DNA of 64,000 nt from the NCBI GenBank assembly GCA_947475165.1, contig CANJLD010000010.1:81177-145176 (forward strand), read 5' to 3'. Positions 17,542-26,755 of this stretch are shown piece by piece. Under the pieces are notes generated by a model. That model did no database searches. It was not told where the DNA came from and was given only the letters and a program-made list of their open reading frames with translations. Position 1 is the stretch's first letter. Every line of letters begins with the position of its first letter. The stretch is from Bacteroidota bacterium. Lineage in GTDB: Bacteria; Bacteroidota; Bacteroidia; Chitinophagales; LD1. Both the position numbers and the translations under genes were made by a program.

Positions 17542-19377
17542 TCATTTTCCGTCTTTCTTCAACAATACATAACCATTCACTGAACTTACTTCTACCGAGG
17601 TATCGGTGAGCTTTGAGTAGAATGAATCAAAGAGCAGTTTTATCTTGTTGCTACGCAAATCGGTAGCCTCGAAAGTTAAGTCTGCCGGTTTTGCATTGTT
17701 GTAATTATTGTATTTGTTGTACGGCAACTCTCTTAGCTTTTTTGCAATGCTATCTAATTGCAATTCAAATTGCTTTTCGCCTTTTACATAAAAGGTCATT
17801 TTGTTTTCATCGAGTTTAGTAAAACTTTCACTTTTCTTTTCATCTCCATCTTGATACTGCCCGCCATTAGTAAAATGGTAAATATGGTCGTAACCTGAGA
17901 CATCAACGCCCTCTATATAGTTCAGTTGCTCGCAATATACATTAAAGCTCAGGTCTGCTTCGCCTTCATCACGATAGTTGGCATAACCATGGATGCCTAT
18001 GCATTTCTTTATAGCATAGGTTTTTTCGTACCTGCGGCTTAATGAATCATTAAATATTTGCTTTTGGCAATCTGCGTTGAACCAATCTTTCATACCATCA
18101 AAGTTGTGTGCAGAGTTTAAGTAATCGAGAATGGAGTTTATCTGGTTAAGGTCTTTGATGGTTATCTTCTCTGCCTCTTTTTCAGATAGCATGGCAATTT
18201 TATTTCCTGCAAACGCTCCGCTCTTTTCTAACAAAAGATGTAGGCGTTTTAGCTGACTGCGTTCAGACACGCTGAACATTCCCCACGGGCCAAAGCAACT
18301 ACCGAATATAAACAGACAGAGTGTAAGCGGAATGAGAATGATGTTTTTGGTTTTACTGAAAATAAAGTAAAGCGTAATGATGGCTAGCCAAGTACCTAGC
18401 ATGGCAACTATGTATCGCTCAATGGTAACACCATAAGCCGAAATGCGAATACCGATGGCAATGAACAGCAAGACAATCAACGGCACTAAGCTGAAGTAAT
18501 AAAAGCGCGAGAATGTTTTAATCCATTTATTTTCTTCTTCGTTGCGGATAGGATACACCAACAAGAGAGAAAGAATACCGGTAACCGAAAAACCGAGTAT
18601 CAAGTTTGCCACCCAGCCTTTCGGCAAACTCATTTGAACTAGAATTTTAGCTGTGTATGCATATAAGATGAGTAGATAAATAGTAACCAGCGGAATTAAA
18701 ACATACTGTGTAAATATCTTCAATCCTTTCGGGTAAGACTTTTCTTCGTTCAGCCTGTTTACCGGTTCGGCAATTCCACCCAAGAAAAAGATGGTGTTGA
18801 ACATTCCTGAAATTACAATCCAGAGGTCGCCATAAATTTCACCGGCAAAATCTACGTTGAACAATTGGTCTACCGCCAATATGGCACCGGCTAAACCCAG
18901 GTACAGCACCGTACTATACAAAGCCGCAGTAAGAAAACGCAGAAACAATTGCTTATTGAATTGCCAAAAACCATTCAGTTCATCTTCCACAAAAAATGCA
19001 GAGAACGCCACCAGTAAGTGCAGCCCTGCACTCCAAAAAAAGAAACGATAGAAGATGGGACCTTCGTTAGTATTTAAACCACTGATTGAAAAATAAAATT
19101 GCACCAGCACAAACAATGCAGAGAGAAGAGCAATAAATTTAAAAGAGGATTTAGCCAATGTGCGCTCACAAAAAATATAAACGGCAAAGAACAAGGGTAA
19201 GCCCAGCGAACTCACCATCATTATTTTTGATAGTGTTTCTGTTTGATAGTCTCCACGGTATTGAAAGAGCATAATACCGGCAACCGTTCCTGTAAGAGCT
19301 GACAGTATTACAAATGGAAAACGTTTGGTAATATGTAGCAGTGAGCTAACAAGCAGTTGTACCGATGGGAGTTTCAT
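17542..19377 (-). CDS. DUF4153 multi-pass membrane protein
   Basis: A 611-residue protein whose first 370 or so residues hold about ten transmembrane helices, starting with RFPFVILSALTGTVAGIML, the usual opening of DUF4153. Loops such as YPKGLKIFTQYVLIPLVTIY also fit. The last 230 residues are soluble and mixed alpha/beta (FEATDLRSNKIKLLFDSFY) and presumably face one side of the inner membrane. The family has no established function. It is convergent with the retropepsin-like gene. Confidence 0.75.
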   Translation of the reverse strand: MKLPSVQLLVSSLLHITKRFPFVILSALTGTVAGIMLFQYRGDYQTETLSKIMMVSSLGLPLFFAVYIFCERTLAKSSFKFIALLSALFVLVQFYFSISGLNTNEGPIFYRFFFWSAGLHLLVAFSAFFVEDELNGFWQFNKQLFLRFLTAALYSTVLYLGLAGAILAVDQLFNVDFAGEIYGDLWIVISGMFNTIFFLGGIAEPVNRLNEEKSYPKGLKIFTQYVLIPLVTIYLLILYAYTAKILVQMSLPKGWVANLILGFSVTGILSLLLVYPIRNEEENKWIKTFSRFYYFSLVPLIVLLFIAIGIRISAYGVTIERYIVAMLGTWLAIITLYFIFSKTKNIILIPLTLCLFIFGSCFGPWGMFSVSERSQLKRLHLLLEKSGAFAGNKIAMLSEKEAEKITIKDLNQINSILDYLNSAHNFDGMKDWFNADCQKQIFNDSLSRRYEKTYAIKKCIGIHGYANYRDEGEADLSFNVYCEQLNYIEGVDVSGYDHIYHFTNGGQYQDGDEKKSESFTKLDENKMTFYVKGEKQFELQLDSIAKKLRELPYNKYNNYNNAKPADLTFEATDLRSNKIKLLFDSFYSKLTDTSVEVSSVNGYVLLKKDGK

Positions 19378-19468
19378 GGAGTAGGTTTTTGCACTTGTAA
19401 AGGTATTAAAACACCATACAGATACTATATAGCAAGTTGCACTTACGCTCTACTCTTAGATCTTTGTT

Positions 19469-21001
19469 TTATTTAGGTGTTACCTCCAGCAGTTTTACCT
19501 CGCGCGATACATTTTCATAATCTACGGCTTTCTCTACGGTTAGCATAACCTTCCCTTCGCTGTTCGGGTAAACGTTTTCCATGCAGGTAAAAAAATCGCT
19601 GGAGGTGTTCACTACCTTTTTGGTTTCAGGTTCGCTCCCATCTGCATTTAAACGGGTACATTGCAAATTCATATTGTGCTCTTCATCGGCTTCCCAATCG
19701 GCATTGTAAAAAAGGTAAGCATCGTTGCCCTTAGCGTATCCCTTTAATGAAAAGGCATAGCAAACGGTTGAACTTATTTGCTTTTTAGGTATAAAGTGCT
19801 GTGCGGTTACATTCATGTTATCATCTATCCGGTAGGCAATCATGTAATTCCTTTCAATGGAAGGTGCTTTACTCTTATCTGCATTGGCAATAGTATCGCT
19901 GTATTCAGCGAGCAGCATAAAATTTTTACCGGATAGCGGAAGCACCTGTTGTATTTTAAGGTTAGAAAACTCCTTGCCTTTTTTAAACGTATTAGCAGCC
20001 GCAATTTGTGGAATGAACTTGGCATTAGGAGTTATCTCCCGCTGACCGGTTACGGTTAAGTTCTCATCGAATTTAATCAGTGCGATTCCTTTCAGTGCTT
20101 TATCCTGCGCACTGCTGAAGAAATCGTATGCAACAATTACTTCGCCACTGTTTAATGCGGTTACAATAGGGTCACAAAAGTATTTGCCGGGCTGTGAAAT
20201 GAGTTCGAACGGTGCGGCTTTATCATCACTGTTTTTACCCACCGAAAAGAAATAATATTTCAACTGACCTTTTACAGCCGTGCTTTGCGAAAGCGTAATA
20301 ACATCTTCCCGCACTTTGGTTTCAATCAGCATCAGGCCGCTGTTGTTTACGCTCATCGTTACAAACTTCAGATACTCCTTCATCGTTTTAAAGTCGAAGG
20401 TTTTGGAGAATACCTCACCGGTGGTGTTATCGGTTATCATCACCTTATACCTTTGTTGTTTGTAATAAGGTTTAAAAAGAATAGCGGTCTTGCTCCTGTC
20501 AGGGCTTTCGGAAATTTCGATGGAAGATGGCGCGAAATAATCATCCTCTTCATTAAATACGGTTACCGGTTCACCGGCAGGCAATAATGTATTAGGGTCG
20601 TAATCCTGCCGCATGATAACCGGCAGTTGTCTACGCCCATCGCGTTTATCGAGCAATACAGTTACATCTTCGCGTTTACCGCATTTAGCATAGAAGAGCG
20701 AAACTTTATTATTCACAAAAGCAGCTTTCAGATAAAGCGTCTTCTCTCCGAAAGAAGGATACGATTCAGAAATCTTACCTGCTTTAAAACTCTGTGCGTA
20801 TTTGAAAATTTTATAGCGCGGTGGCTTGTTGAGTGTGCCGGGTGTTTCAAAACCTATTACGTACCACGAACCTTTGTAGTCGCCTAATACTTCAATACCA
20901 GGCTGGTCAATAACTGAACTTGTTTTAATATCGTAACCGGTGGCGAAAAGGTGTGTGAAAAGAAAACCGGTAAAAATTGCTGTAAGTATTTTTTTGAGCA
21001 T
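19469..21001 (-). CDS. Secreted protein of unknown function, probably beta-propeller-like
   Basis: A 510-residue protein with a signal peptide (MLKKILTAIFTGFLFTHLFA) and no later membrane segment or sorting domain. The body is a succession of beta-strand pairs with spaced aromatic residues and repeated phrases such as SKTAILFKPYYKQQRYKVMI and GEVIVAYDFFSS, which look like propeller blades without a recognisable consensus. I do not recognise the family. It follows the HMA-DUF4396 gene by 17 bases on the same strand, so co-transcription is likely. Confidence 0.55.
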   Translation of the reverse strand: MLKKILTAIFTGFLFTHLFATGYDIKTSSVIDQPGIEVLGDYKGSWYVIGFETPGTLNKPPRYKIFKYAQSFKAGKISESYPSFGEKTLYLKAAFVNNKVSLFYAKCGKREDVTVLLDKRDGRRQLPVIMRQDYDPNTLLPAGEPVTVFNEEDDYFAPSSIEISESPDRSKTAILFKPYYKQQRYKVMITDNTTGEVFSKTFDFKTMKEYLKFVTMSVNNSGLMLIETKVREDVITLSQSTAVKGQLKYYFFSVGKNSDDKAAPFELISQPGKYFCDPIVTALNSGEVIVAYDFFSSAQDKALKGIALIKFDENLTVTGQREITPNAKFIPQIAAANTFKKGKEFSNLKIQQVLPLSGKNFMLLAEYSDTIANADKSKAPSIERNYMIAYRIDDNMNVTAQHFIPKKQISSTVCYAFSLKGYAKGNDAYLFYNADWEADEEHNMNLQCTRLNADGSEPETKKVVNTSSDFFTCMENVYPNSEGKVMLTVEKAVDYENVSREVKLLEVTPK

Positions 21002-21018
21002 ACGTTTTCTTATTCGTA

Positions 21019-21732
21019 TTAGTGGCAGGCTTTGTTATACTTTTTAAGCTTGTAATAATTATACGGCAAAGGCACAAGAAAGCCAGCCACCGATGCTACC
21101 GCAAACGCCAACCAGTATTTGGGAGAATTGAATGCCGCCTTACCACCGGTCACCATAAAATCAGAAGCGTTCATGGCTATTTCCATTGTTACCATGCTGA
21201 TGAACGACATGGAGAAAGCTGTAGTAAAAGCATTTTTCCAATCAAAACTTTCACGCACTTTAAGAATGATGGTTTCAAGCAACACCGATGTGCACAAACC
21301 CGATACAGTAGCCAAAGACATTTGCGTAAGCATAGATGTGTGCGGGTAATATGCTTGCAAAAAAATAATGGTTCCGAAATCTCCAATGCTGCAACCTATT
21401 AAGCAGTTGAGTGTGTTGAAAGAAGCGCGTTTCCATTTATCTATATCGTTCCAAAACCCGACCGTTGACGATTGACCATTGACCATTGAGCCAATGGGAG
21501 GAAGTTCAGTAGATACTGTTTCTGTTTCTTCCAGAATATCATAACCGGCTTGCTGAAGAAGTTCGGTTACATCTTCTTTACTCAACTCCTCTCCTGCTGC
21601 TGTAATTGTTTTTACCGGTTTACTCAAATCAACTTTCCATTCATTAATCTTTAACGAAGAATTGAAGAAAGGCTTTATGCTTTCGACACATCCGGCACAA
21701 TGAAGCGTGGTTGGCAGAACTATTGTATTCAT
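21019..21732 (-). CDS. HMA metal-binding domain fused to DUF4396 membrane domain
   Basis: Residues 1-70 look like a heavy-metal-associated (CopZ/MerP-type) domain with the metal-binding HCAGCVES loop (C12 and C15) and a C-terminal AGYDI strand. After a linker, residues 95-237 form a four-helix membrane domain with FNTLNCLIGCSIGDFGTI and SFISMVTMEIAMN, the conserved cysteine/glycine and methionine/glutamate motifs of DUF4396. The pairing suggests that a soft metal ion, most likely copper, is passed from the soluble domain to membrane residues. Transport is an inference; the family is not characterised. It lies one base from the dipeptidase stop at 21734, so it sits in its operon. Confidence 0.72.
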   Translation of the reverse strand: MNTIVLPTTLHCAGCVESIKPFFNSSLKINEWKVDLSKPVKTITAAGEELSKEDVTELLQQAGYDILEETETVSTELPPIGSMVNGQSSTVGFWNDIDKWKRASFNTLNCLIGCSIGDFGTIIFLQAYYPHTSMLTQMSLATVSGLCTSVLLETIILKVRESFDWKNAFTTAFSMSFISMVTMEIAMNASDFMVTGGKAAFNSPKYWLAFAVASVAGFLVPLPYNYYKLKKYNKACH

Positions 21733-21733
21733 C

Positions 21734-23110
21734 TTAACTTTCCTTACTCATTTCTGCAAAGTTCTGATAAAAATACGGGAGTGTTTCTATGCCTTTGTAA
21801 TAATTAAACAATCCGTATTTCTCGTTTGGCGAGTGAATAGCATCGCTGTCTAAGCCAAAGCCGAACAGCACTGACTTTATACCCAACACTTTCTCGAACA
21901 TGGTAACAATAGGAATACTGCCACCGGTGCGCAGCGGTATAGGTGTTTTGCCAAAAGTTGTTTCCATAGCTTTGGAAGCTGCTTTGTAGGCTATAGAATC
22001 GGTCGGGGTAACAGCAGCCTCACCACCATGATGCGGCATTACTTTTACTTTAACCGATGCCGGTGCAATCTTTTTGAAATGCGCTTCGAACAATTGCATG
22101 ATGGCTTCGCTCTTTTGGTTCGGCACTAAGCGCATCGAGATTTTTGCATAGGCTTTTGACGGAAGAACTGTCTTTGCCCCCTGACCGGTGTAGCCTCCCC
22201 ATATTCCGTTTACATCGAGCGTAGGACGGATAGAAACTCTTTCGAGCGTTGAATACCCTTTCTCGCCCAACACATCATTTATATCTAAGTGCGCTTTGTA
22301 GTCGTTCAAATTAAACGGGGCGTTTGCCATGGCATCGCGCTCCTCTTTGCTTACTTCATCTACATTATCGTAAAAGCCCGGAATGGTAACACGTCTGTCT
22401 TTATCGTGCAGCGAGGCAATCATATCGCAGAGAATATTGATAGGGTTTGCCACCGCACCGCCATACACACCGCTGTGCAAATCGCGGTTGGGTCCGGTTA
22501 CTTCTACTTCTACATAACTTAAACCGCGCAGACCGGTGGTAATACTCGGCACATCGTTGCTTATCATCGAAGTATCGGAAATCAAAATTACATCGGCTTT
22601 AATTTTCTCTTTGTTCGCTATGGCAAAGGTTTCAAGGTTTACCGAGCCTACTTCTTCTTCGCCCTCTATCATAAACTTTACGTTGCAGGGCAGGGCGTTA
22701 TTCTTCATCATCATCTCAAAAGCCTTTACGTGCATATACATCTGCCCTTTATCATCGCAGGCACCGCGGGCGTATATGTTGCCGTCTTTCACCACCGGTT
22801 CAAAAGGAGGGGAGTTCCACAGGTCTAAAGGGTCAGCGGGCTGCACATCGTAGTGGCCGTAAACCAATACGGTGGGCAGCTTTGCATCTATTATCTTTTC
22901 GCCATACACCACCGGGTAGCCCTTGGTGGGCATTACCTCTACTTTATCTGCACCGGCATTTTTTAATTGCGCTGCCACAAACTGCGCGGCACGGTTTACA
23001 TCGGGGGCATATTGCGCATCGGCACTTATAGATGGTATGCGGAGAAGGTCGAGTAACTCGTTCAGGAAACGCTCTTTGTTTTGCTCAAGGTATGGTTGTA
23101 GTTGCTGCAT
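21734..23110 (-). CDS. M20-family dipeptidase
   Basis: A 458-residue zinc dipeptidase of the M20 (carnosinase/CNDP-like) family. Metal and catalytic residues are visible: GHYDVQP (first histidine and aspartate), ARGACDDKGQ (bridging aspartate), EGEEEVGS (catalytic glutamate and metal glutamate), SDTSM, then RTGGSIP and the final GLDSDAIHSPNEKY with the last metal histidine. The inserted lid domain lies around residues 210-370. It has no signal peptide, so it is probably cytosolic peptide turnover. It is the first gene of a likely operon with the HMA-DUF4396 gene and the unknown secreted protein. Confidence 0.87.
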   Translation of the reverse strand: MQQLQPYLEQNKERFLNELLDLLRIPSISADAQYAPDVNRAAQFVAAQLKNAGADKVEVMPTKGYPVVYGEKIIDAKLPTVLVYGHYDVQPADPLDLWNSPPFEPVVKDGNIYARGACDDKGQMYMHVKAFEMMMKNNALPCNVKFMIEGEEEVGSVNLETFAIANKEKIKADVILISDTSMISNDVPSITTGLRGLSYVEVEVTGPNRDLHSGVYGGAVANPINILCDMIASLHDKDRRVTIPGFYDNVDEVSKEERDAMANAPFNLNDYKAHLDINDVLGEKGYSTLERVSIRPTLDVNGIWGGYTGQGAKTVLPSKAYAKISMRLVPNQKSEAIMQLFEAHFKKIAPASVKVKVMPHHGGEAAVTPTDSIAYKAASKAMETTFGKTPIPLRTGGSIPIVTMFEKVLGIKSVLFGFGLDSDAIHSPNEKYGLFNYYKGIETLPYFYQNFAEMSKES

Positions 23111-23311
23111 GTTTTTGTTTTGGTGGGGCGAAAATAGAAAAGCTTAGGAGTAGAGAACCCTATGTTTTATAGTATGGGCGTTCGGGCGGGCTTTCGCTGC
23201 AATCTTTTTAACCACGCAAAAGCTAAGCATAAAAAGGATTTACGCTCTATCCCTAACGCAAACAGCCGAATACAAATGCCCGGCTGCATTCTTGCGTCAG
23301 TTAGTGAATTG

Positions 23312-23815
23312 TCATTTTAAATATGAAATGATTCCCGTATTATCAGGTGTTATCACAATCTTTTTTCCATTCTTTAAAGTAATAAGAATGTGATTTTTAT
23401 CTTGTGTACCGTACAAAACAAAATTACCTAAAAGAGGTGATCTAAATTTTCCCCAATAACCAAATAAACCCCCACTACCTAAAGTCCTTACGGCTCCCTT
23501 AAGTTGTTCATTTTGTAACACTTCGATTGAAGATATTTCTCCCTTTTTAAATTCCTTTTTATAAAAAGGACCCAATATTTTCAGACTGTCATTATCTACT
23601 TCATATCTTGAAACACTAAAACCGTAGGCACATATACTTGCTACCAAAAGGAAGATACTTAAAAAGAAAAGTAAAGATAAAGTCCAAAAACTATTTCCCA
23701 ATTTGTAGTATACGAATATTTTTCTGCCCAAAATAGCTAAGGACAGAATTATTACTGCTAGGCAAAAAACAGTAGTAAGTTGTGTTTGTAAATCAAATGA
23801 AGCCTTAAAATTCAT
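23312..23815 (-). CDS. Two-helix membrane protein with bacterial PH-like domain
   Basis: A 167-residue protein with two transmembrane helices (about residues 14-34 and 45-66), followed by a beta-rich domain. Its GSGGLFGYWGKFRSPLLGNFVLYGTQ and KNGKKIVITPDN phrases are typical of the short bacterial pleckstrin-homology-like domains that follow a membrane hairpin. Function unknown. It sits at the left edge of the RAYT island; the first palindrome lies 29 bases upstream of its start codon. Confidence 0.6.
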   Translation of the reverse strand: MNFKASFDLQTQLTTVFCLAVIILSLAILGRKIFVYYKLGNSFWTLSLLFFLSIFLLVASICAYGFSVSRYEVDNDSLKILGPFYKKEFKKGEISSIEVLQNEQLKGAVRTLGSGGLFGYWGKFRSPLLGNFVLYGTQDKNHILITLKNGKKIVITPDNTGIISYLK

Positions 23816-23833
23816 GGTATTCTATTATATTAA

Positions 23834-23880
23834 ACATTACCCCTCGCAGAGTCTCCGTCTCGGGACTCTGCGTGATTGAA
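23834..23880 (+). repeat. REP palindrome A: left end of the RAYT cassette
   Basis: A 28-base imperfect palindrome at 23845-23872 (arms CGCAGAGTC/GACTCTGCG) with flanks. The 47 bases 23834-23880 are identical to 25946-25992. It is inverted relative to copy B on the other side of the transposase gene. Confidence 0.92.
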
Positions 23881-23899
23881 CGGCAAACTATTCTGTTTT

Positions 23900-24484
23900 C
23901 TATACATTGGATAAATCTATATTATTTAACTCGCCTACATGCATTACCTCATACGCTGTGTGTTTACCATCGTAGTAAAAGCCCGCAGAGCTATGCTCAT
24001 AGGCTGACGGATGTTCAGCTAAATTCCATTTACCGGTGCAGGGGTTGTTGTGTATGTATTGGAGTTTTGTGGTAAGCATACTATCGCTGATACATTCTTT
24101 ACAATCGAAAGATGGTTGAAACACCTGATGCAGTTTGCCGCGCTTTTTGTCGGTGTTGTTAACTCCGGCTTTTAGTTGATTGAGAATGCCGGTATTGTTT
24201 TGTTGAGTTAGCTGTTCAATAATGCCGTAAGCTAAAAACCGTTTTCCGTTTCCTACCCTGGTGTTGATGCTTTGTCCGGTGTTTCGGAATGCGATGACTG
24301 CATGAAGATGGTTGGGCATGATAACATAACCTATGATGTGGTTTCCTTTTTCTTTAAGATAGTTGAACCATGTGTAAACGAGGTGGTAGCTGTTGGTGGT
24401 TTGGAACAGGGGCAACCAGTTATAGCAGGTGAGGGTGATGAAGTAAACGCCATTATTGAATGGTTGTTTGAAGCGGACTGTCAT
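23900..24484 (-). CDS. REP-associated tyrosine transposase (RAYT, Y1/HUH)
   Basis: A 194-residue IS200/IS605-like Y1 transposase of the RAYT group. The HUH metal-binding motif is H59-L-H61 in YVIMPNHLHAVI, and the nucleophile is most likely Y143 in LQYIHNNP. The N-terminal GVYFITLTCYNW strand and the C-terminal WNLAEHPSAYEHSSA segment are standard. RAYTs cut and join single strands at REP palindromes and are usually single-copy domesticated genes that spread REP sequences. Inverted palindromes A and B flank this gene exactly. It looks intact. Its 5' untranslated region (24485-24559) is duplicated in front of the lipoprotein gene at 26036-26755. Confidence 0.9.
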   Translation of the reverse strand: MTVRFKQPFNNGVYFITLTCYNWLPLFQTTNSYHLVYTWFNYLKEKGNHIIGYVIMPNHLHAVIAFRNTGQSINTRVGNGKRFLAYGIIEQLTQQNNTGILNQLKAGVNNTDKKRGKLHQVFQPSFDCKECISDSMLTTKLQYIHNNPCTGKWNLAEHPSAYEHSSAGFYYDGKHTAYEVMHVGELNNIDLSNV

Positions 24485-24559
24485 GTGGGTTAAATGTAAA
24501 AATTTTTGTGGTGGGTTGGTCGTTCAGTCTCGCAGAGTCCCGAGGCGGAGACTCTGCGG
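24481..24559 (-). repeat. REP palindrome B plus conserved 5' UTR: right end of the RAYT cassette
   Basis: The 28-base palindrome lies at 24531-24558. Together with the 50 bases down to the transposase start codon it matches 26752-26830 at 77 of 79 positions. Orientation is opposite to copy A. Confidence 0.92.
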
Positions 24560-24607
24560 AGGGGGAAAATCTGTTCCTTTGTTATCTTTCGTTCATTATA
24601 TCACTAC

Positions 24608-25036
24608 ATGGCTAAGTTTTATTTACTCTTTTTTTTAGTCTTACCTTCTTTTCTTTTGTTTTCACAGCAAGAAAAAACATTTCATGTTCAAAAGAGACCG
24701 AGTGTAAAAATTGCAGAGAAGGAATTTCATCGTACATTTTTTATTTCTCTGAATAACTTTCTGTTAGATACAGGTATATCCGTTGGCGATACAATCAGAA
24801 TGAAAGGCCAACGATTCCCTTTAGGAAAATGCACTTTCACTATTAGTAATAAAGGAGAAATTTTTAAAGCGGAAATGTTACAAGGCGTAGTTACACCCGC
24901 GCTTTTGATAGTCCTTAAACAAAAGCTATTCAAAAGCCCCACTGCAATTTGCTTTGCAGAAATACAAGAAGTAAAAACTACAAAAGGAGTGGTAGTAAGC
25001 AAAGGTGGGCAGGCTATTGTCAAATTGCTGTTTTGA
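24608..25036 (+). CDS. Small secreted protein of unknown function
   Basis: The start is ATG 24608; the upstream in-frame extension only translates palindrome B. The 142-residue product begins with a signal peptide (MAKFYLLFFLVLPSFLLFSQ). The rest is a compact mixed domain with TIRMKGQRFPLGKCTFTISNKGE and repeated GVV turns. It has no cysteine pair or membrane anchor. I do not recognise the family. It lies between palindromes B and C, so it may be a passenger in this repeat-rich island or simply a resident gene. Confidence 0.5.
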   Translation: MAKFYLLFFLVLPSFLLFSQQEKTFHVQKRPSVKIAEKEFHRTFFISLNNFLLDTGISVGDTIRMKGQRFPLGKCTFTISNKGEIFKAEMLQGVVTPALLIVLKQKLFKSPTAICFAEIQEVKTTKGVVVSKGGQAIVKLLF

Positions 25037-25067
25037 CCTCAACGACAGGAGAGATATCCTTACCCCT

Positions 25068-25094
25068 CGCAGAGTCCCGCCTCGGGACTCTGCG
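25068..25094. repeat. REP palindrome C, solo and nearly perfect
   Basis: A 12-bp perfect stem (CGCAGAGTCCCG) with a 3-base loop, 31 bases after the preceding stop codon. Its left flank (TTACCCCT) matches copies A and D, and its right flank (GGAGGGG plus A-tract) matches copy B. It may also act as a terminator for 24608-25036. Confidence 0.88.
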
Positions 25095-25135
25095 GAGGGG
25101 AAAAAAAATTTACCTTCGAAATACAAACCTTTTTT

Positions 25136-25924
25136 ATGAAAGCTGTCTGCACTTTGTTGTTTGCATTTTTCGCGCTAAGTTCTTTTGCTTCTGATAGTAT
25201 TCCAAAGCCGTTTAAATGGGGGTTTAAGTTTAATTACGAGGCAGTGCGCTCGGTGCCCCGCTACTTATATATAGAGGACAAAAAGAAAGCAGCGGAATTC
25301 AATTTCACTTTTCTGAATATTGGTTGGGGGTTTCAGATATATGAGAAGAAGCAAAGAAACTATCATGAGATTTCCTTATCGCGAATCTGGTACTCGAATA
25401 ACCGAGAGGGATACCGGAGTGTGCGAATTAATGCCTTAGATTCTTCACGGATGTACAGAAACAATGAAAATTTTCAGATAGGATTAAGATACAGCTATTA
25501 CCTGCAAACAAGCAGCAGAAAAAAAGAGAAAAGGCACAAGTTCTTTCTCGAATTTCCTTTCGAAATTTTTTACCATAAAAATACTGCGGGCTGGTACCAT
25601 GATTTTGATACGCTGAATAATTACAAACCAAGCGAGGCTTACGAGAGCGATGTGGTTGGTTTTAGTTTTGGCATAACACCTCATTACCATTATTTTATTA
25701 CCAATCAGGTATACCTTGACGTTGCCATACCGGTGGCATACACCGGTATGTATTGCTTTACCCGCACTTACAGCGATGACGGAACACCCCTTGGTTTTGT
25801 AATGAATAAAAGTTCAGGCTACTTTAACGAGTTTGGAAATGTTATACCTTTCTCTCTTCGCCTTTCGCTGGGGGTAAAACTCTATACACCGCAAAAGAAG
25901 AAACCGTTAATGACTACTCAATAA
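25136..25924 (+). CDS. Probable outer-membrane beta-barrel protein, unrecognised
   Basis: A 262-residue protein with a signal peptide (MKAVCTLLFAFFALSSFAS) and alternating aromatic/polar strands through to the end: NFTFLNIGWGFQIYEK, NFQIGLRYSYYLQTS, KFFLEFPFEIFYHK, SFGITPHYHYFI, FSLRLSLGVKLYTP. That is the pattern of an 8- to 10-stranded barrel or a surface porin-like protein. I find no catalytic motif. It lies between palindromes C and D. The C-terminus ends in a basic tail and not a sorting domain. Confidence 0.55.
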   Translation: MKAVCTLLFAFFALSSFASDSIPKPFKWGFKFNYEAVRSVPRYLYIEDKKKAAEFNFTFLNIGWGFQIYEKKQRNYHEISLSRIWYSNNREGYRSVRINALDSSRMYRNNENFQIGLRYSYYLQTSSRKKEKRHKFFLEFPFEIFYHKNTAGWYHDFDTLNNYKPSEAYESDVVGFSFGITPHYHYFITNQVYLDVAIPVAYTGMYCFTRTYSDDGTPLGFVMNKSSGYFNEFGNVIPFSLRLSLGVKLYTPQKKKPLMTTQ

Positions 25925-25945
25925 CCGGACTATGCTTGACAGAAC

Positions 25946-25992
25946 ACATTACCCCTCGCAGAGTCTCCGTCTCGGGACTCTGCGTGATTGAA
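25946..25992 (+). repeat. REP palindrome D: left end of the lipoprotein cassette
   Basis: The 28-base palindrome lies at 25957-25984; the 47-base block is identical to 23834-23880 (copy A). It faces copy E across the lipoprotein gene, just as A faces B across the transposase. Confidence 0.92.
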
Positions 25993-26035
25993 TAGAGAAG
26001 CCAAACAAAATGCCCGCGAATGCGGGGCGTGGTGC

Positions 26036-26755
26036 TTACCTATCTGCAAAGAAACCTTGAAAAACACCATTTGTCACGTGAATGGAGTCATGAGGTGCAT
26101 TCGTATTGAAGAGCTTACACTTGAAATTAAATTTTACCAATATTACTCTTGCCTCTGAATTTCTGATAATGTTATCTATGTACAGTTTCACCCAGTCAAT
26201 CTCATGAGATGTTGCATTGTTGTATTTTACTTCTGTTATCTCAAAATGATTAAATGTATCAAGATGAGCGGGCGTTGGTAAAACAAAACCAAATGAATTT
26301 TGAAAAACATATGGGTTGGTAGTTGTATTTAATATGATGTTAACCCCTTGTTTGTTTTGTAGGTGCTGTATCTCAAGTATTCCTGTTTTGAATGCGTCAT
26401 AAAAATCAACCTCATTTTTGGGAACCCATCCCCCTTCTATAGAATCCATTTGCGTTTTCAAGAAGTATTTTTGAAAACTTATTGCAACTAAGGGCTTGTT
26501 ACTTTTATCCTGGAGAATACTATTGTAGTGCATTAACACACTATCTGACGATGGGTCTGACAGAGTTGCAATTGTTCTTCCTGGTATTAATTGAAAGTTT
26601 GAATTCCCCACTTTGTATTCAGCATAACCAGTGTAGCTATCCGCTCCTGCATCATACTTCAATATGAATGCCGCTGCTGGAACAAAAACTGTTTTGCCGC
26701 AACCAAACTGAAGTAGAATAAAAACTACTGCCAGTAATTTGAAGAGTGCTTTCAT
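26036..26755 (-). CDS. Lipoprotein of unknown function inside a RAYT-type cassette
   Basis: A 239-residue protein with a short hydrophobic leader ending LQFGC, a plausible lipobox (C19). The mature part is mixed beta-rich without a motif I know (GWVPKNEVDFYDAFK, HFEITEVKYNNATSHEIDWVKLYIDN). Its interest is its position: it is bracketed by palindromes D and E, and its first bases and 75-base leader are the same sequence that precedes the transposase. Sequence identity with that leader stops right after the start codon. It is in the same orientation as the transposase within its cassette. It may be an exapted passenger; no homology to the transposase is visible. Confidence 0.55.
   Translation of the reverse strand: MKALFKLLAVVFILLQFGCGKTVFVPAAAFILKYDAGADSYTGYAEYKVGNSNFQLIPGRTIATLSDPSSDSVLMHYNSILQDKSNKPLVAISFQKYFLKTQMDSIEGGWVPKNEVDFYDAFKTGILEIQHLQNKQGVNIILNTTTNPYVFQNSFGFVLPTPAHLDTFNHFEITEVKYNNATSHEIDWVKLYIDNIIRNSEARVILVKFNFKCKLFNTNAPHDSIHVTNGVFQGFFADR

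Noticed and set aside
21472..21489. Short TTGACCA repeats as a functional tandem repeat
   Set aside because: Only two full copies in a linker between two domains; too short to claim more than chance or minor slippage.
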